Shown one piece after another: positions 62,201 through 64,000 of a stretch of 64,000 nucleotides of DNA. The DNA is from Helichrysum umbraculigerum (lineage: Eukaryota; Streptophyta; Magnoliopsida; Asterales; Asteraceae). Below the pieces are notes generated by a model that was not told where the DNA came from, did not search any database, and saw nothing but the letters and a program-made list of their open reading frames with translations. The translations under genes and the position numbers were made by a program. The DNA is taken from contig CATIUR010000003.1 of assembly GCA_949592205.1 (NCBI GenBank), positions 162,553,759-162,617,758 of the forward strand. Reading direction: 5' to 3'. The first letter of the stretch is position 1; every line of letters begins with the position of its first letter.

Positions 62201-64000
62201 CTCACTAAGTAAAGATGAGCCAATCCCTCCGCTCTTTCCATGTAATGTGACTTCACCGTTACGAATTTCCCTTATTTATGGCCACCGGGAAGTGAACATT
62301 GACTGTCAATCTATTACCGTTGGATGAGTTTGACTTTAAATCACATCCCTCTAATAAAGGGGTTTCGGTTACTTTTCTCTGCGGTTATTTTCTTCTCCCA
62401 AATCTGCCAACTGCTCCCACGTCCTCCGCTTTCAAAGGGAGCGTCCCGATTTATTAGAGTATATCTCAATCGTCACTTATTCCACTTTTTCATGTTTATG
62501 CATTGAAATTGATAACCGTAACCCAAATCCACAACAGAACGATCAAGTAAGTTTTATGCATATTTTTTATTTTAATAGAAATTGTGTCTATAATTTGTTC
62601 CACCTTGTACCTATTCTTAAAACTTCATCACAAAGCTACGTATTGGAGCAGAGATTATCTAAAGATTATCTAAAAGAAGATGGTCGGATCGAATTATATA
62701 AGTATTTTACGATTTTATTTGTCGTCGTTGCAGGAATATGAATCTGAAGTAATTGTTAGATATTGATTAGGCTTGGGGCAAATTTCTTTTGAATAGCATA
62801 TCACTGCTCGTGTGATATGAAATATATATTTTTTAATTGATATGCAATGTCAATTTTCATACTAATTCTTTTGTTGTTTATGTACATTAAGCATTGTGAT
62901 TCAGGGAGTGCTTGAAGGGTGTTCCATGAAATAATCGAGAAGAGTGCAAATATTTATGGGATGATTCGTATACTTAAAGTTCATTATAGTGATGGGTTAC
63001 TTATTGATTTTCAACCGCTAACTGCTTGAAGTGTTTCATAGATAATCTATTAGGTATTCATCCAACGATGGTGGTGGAGAATGATTACAAATTTCTCAGG
63101 TCAATTGTTAAGTTTTATGATTGTTGTGAATGGGTATGGAAAGAACGTTAATGGTTCTCAGATGATGAAGTATAATTATATATCATTCTCTGAAGTTACA
63201 TGTCTGTAATCTCTTTTTAAAACTTACATGCAGAACCCCATGTTATTTTTAGATACATGAGATTAGTCAAAGTTATTCAACTAAGCCTCTCAAATTTCAA
63301 GGATTGTTGGCTTTTCTGTTATGAACGGACTGTTGAGAAGTTTGAGGTATCTTTCAGAAATATATGATTTAAGTATATTTTAGTTTGTATCTCCTCTAAC
63401 TCTTACAGTTCATGTATTGAGACCCGTTGATGATCATGTTTCAGATAGCCGTTGATGATGATGCTTGAAGGTGTGTATGCTAATCCAAGTTTTGCCTAAA
63501 AAGGTCAGCATGTTTTATGGGTTTAATGTGATCAATTTTCTCTAAAGAAATATATAGTATCTCTATTTAAGATCTTATGAATGTTTCAGTGCTTCGGATC
63601 AATAAGTTGGCTAAGAACACACGCCTTTTTAGCTATTATCAAAAGAAAGTTTCTCTTATTTGGGTCGGATTTTGGTTGGGTTGAAAGATTCATTTCCTTA
63701 ATGTCTTTTTATGTGATAAGACGATTATCAAGACTGTGTAAGCGTGCATTACATGCATACTTTTGATGACTTTCCTTCTTTTCTCTACAAACTGTTCATT
63801 TTATCCTATTGACTCGCTTGAGATAACGCAGAACCTAAAAATAAACTTCTTGTTTAGTAAATAGGTAAAATTGGCCAGCAATGATTCTTTGTTCATTATA
63901 TTTGATAACTTTTGTCTATTATATTTTTCTGATCATCTGCTGTTTTGTTGAGCTACCTTTGGACATACTCATACATGATCATATAATGCAATTGACTAAT
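62201..64000. other. Unassigned region, possible noncoding or 5' UTR exons
   Basis: No frame over about 64 codons. The part at 62330-62545 is less AT-rich and ends AACGATCAAGTAAGTTTT, a donor-like site. TCGTTGCAGGAATATGAAT near 62730 is acceptor-like. This could be a noncoding RNA, the 5' UTR of a gene beyond the window, or a decayed element. No function is proposed. Confidence 0.25.

Overview
The window is nuclear DNA of a flowering plant. The evidence is an intron-containing GH17/X8 beta-1,3-glucanase gene, a plant-type Helitron, Ty3/gypsy elements primed by initiator-Met tRNA, Stowaway MITEs, a tRNA-derived SINE and very AT-rich spacers. An asterid such as an Asteraceae species is plausible from the style of the repeats, but the sequence does not prove it. 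About nine tenths of the window is nested transposable elements; only one ordinary host gene is recognisable.

Layout. 1-4.4 kb: AT-rich spacer with MITEs, two Helitron-like 3' ends, a MULE-type MITE with a 9-bp target duplication and two Stowaway MITEs. 4.45-38.96 kb: a tandem array of a 2.2-2.7 kb repeat unit, split by later insertions. These are (a) a 14.2-kb non-autonomous LTR element at 6.1-20.3 kb with the structure LTR-internal-LTR-internal-LTR, (b) a stranded 5' LTR at 20.6-23.1 kb, (c) a 10.9-kb apparently complete Helitron at 24.19-35.08 kb, and (d) a 750-bp inverted-repeat element at 35.1-35.9 kb. 39-49 kb: retrotransposon-derived noncoding DNA holding two solo LTRs, each with a 5-bp target duplication. 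49.9-54.9 kb: a Ty3/gypsy element with an uninterrupted gag-pol frame but a truncated 5' LTR. 55-58.4 kb: a SINE, a Stowaway MITE and an inverted-repeat element whose core is head-to-head telomere-like repeats. 58.7-61.5 kb: the two-exon glucanase gene. 61.5-64 kb: spacer with no gene I can support.

The Helitron is the main biological system here. On the minus strand it runs from a TC 5' end to a hairpin plus CTAG 3' end, between host A and T. It carries a 3-exon Rep/helicase gene (HUH, two-Tyr and PIF1-type helicase motifs all present) followed by a 9-exon RPA1-like single-strand-binding gene. I could join all nine RPA exons in one open frame of 638 codons; one exon contains a run of about 65 asparagines from an AAT/AAC repeat. 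The two genes fit a rolling-circle mechanism: the Rep nicks, the helicase unwinds and RPA coats the displaced strand.

The 14.2-kb element shows that its middle LTR is a chimera of the outer two, as expected from unequal LTR-LTR crossing over.
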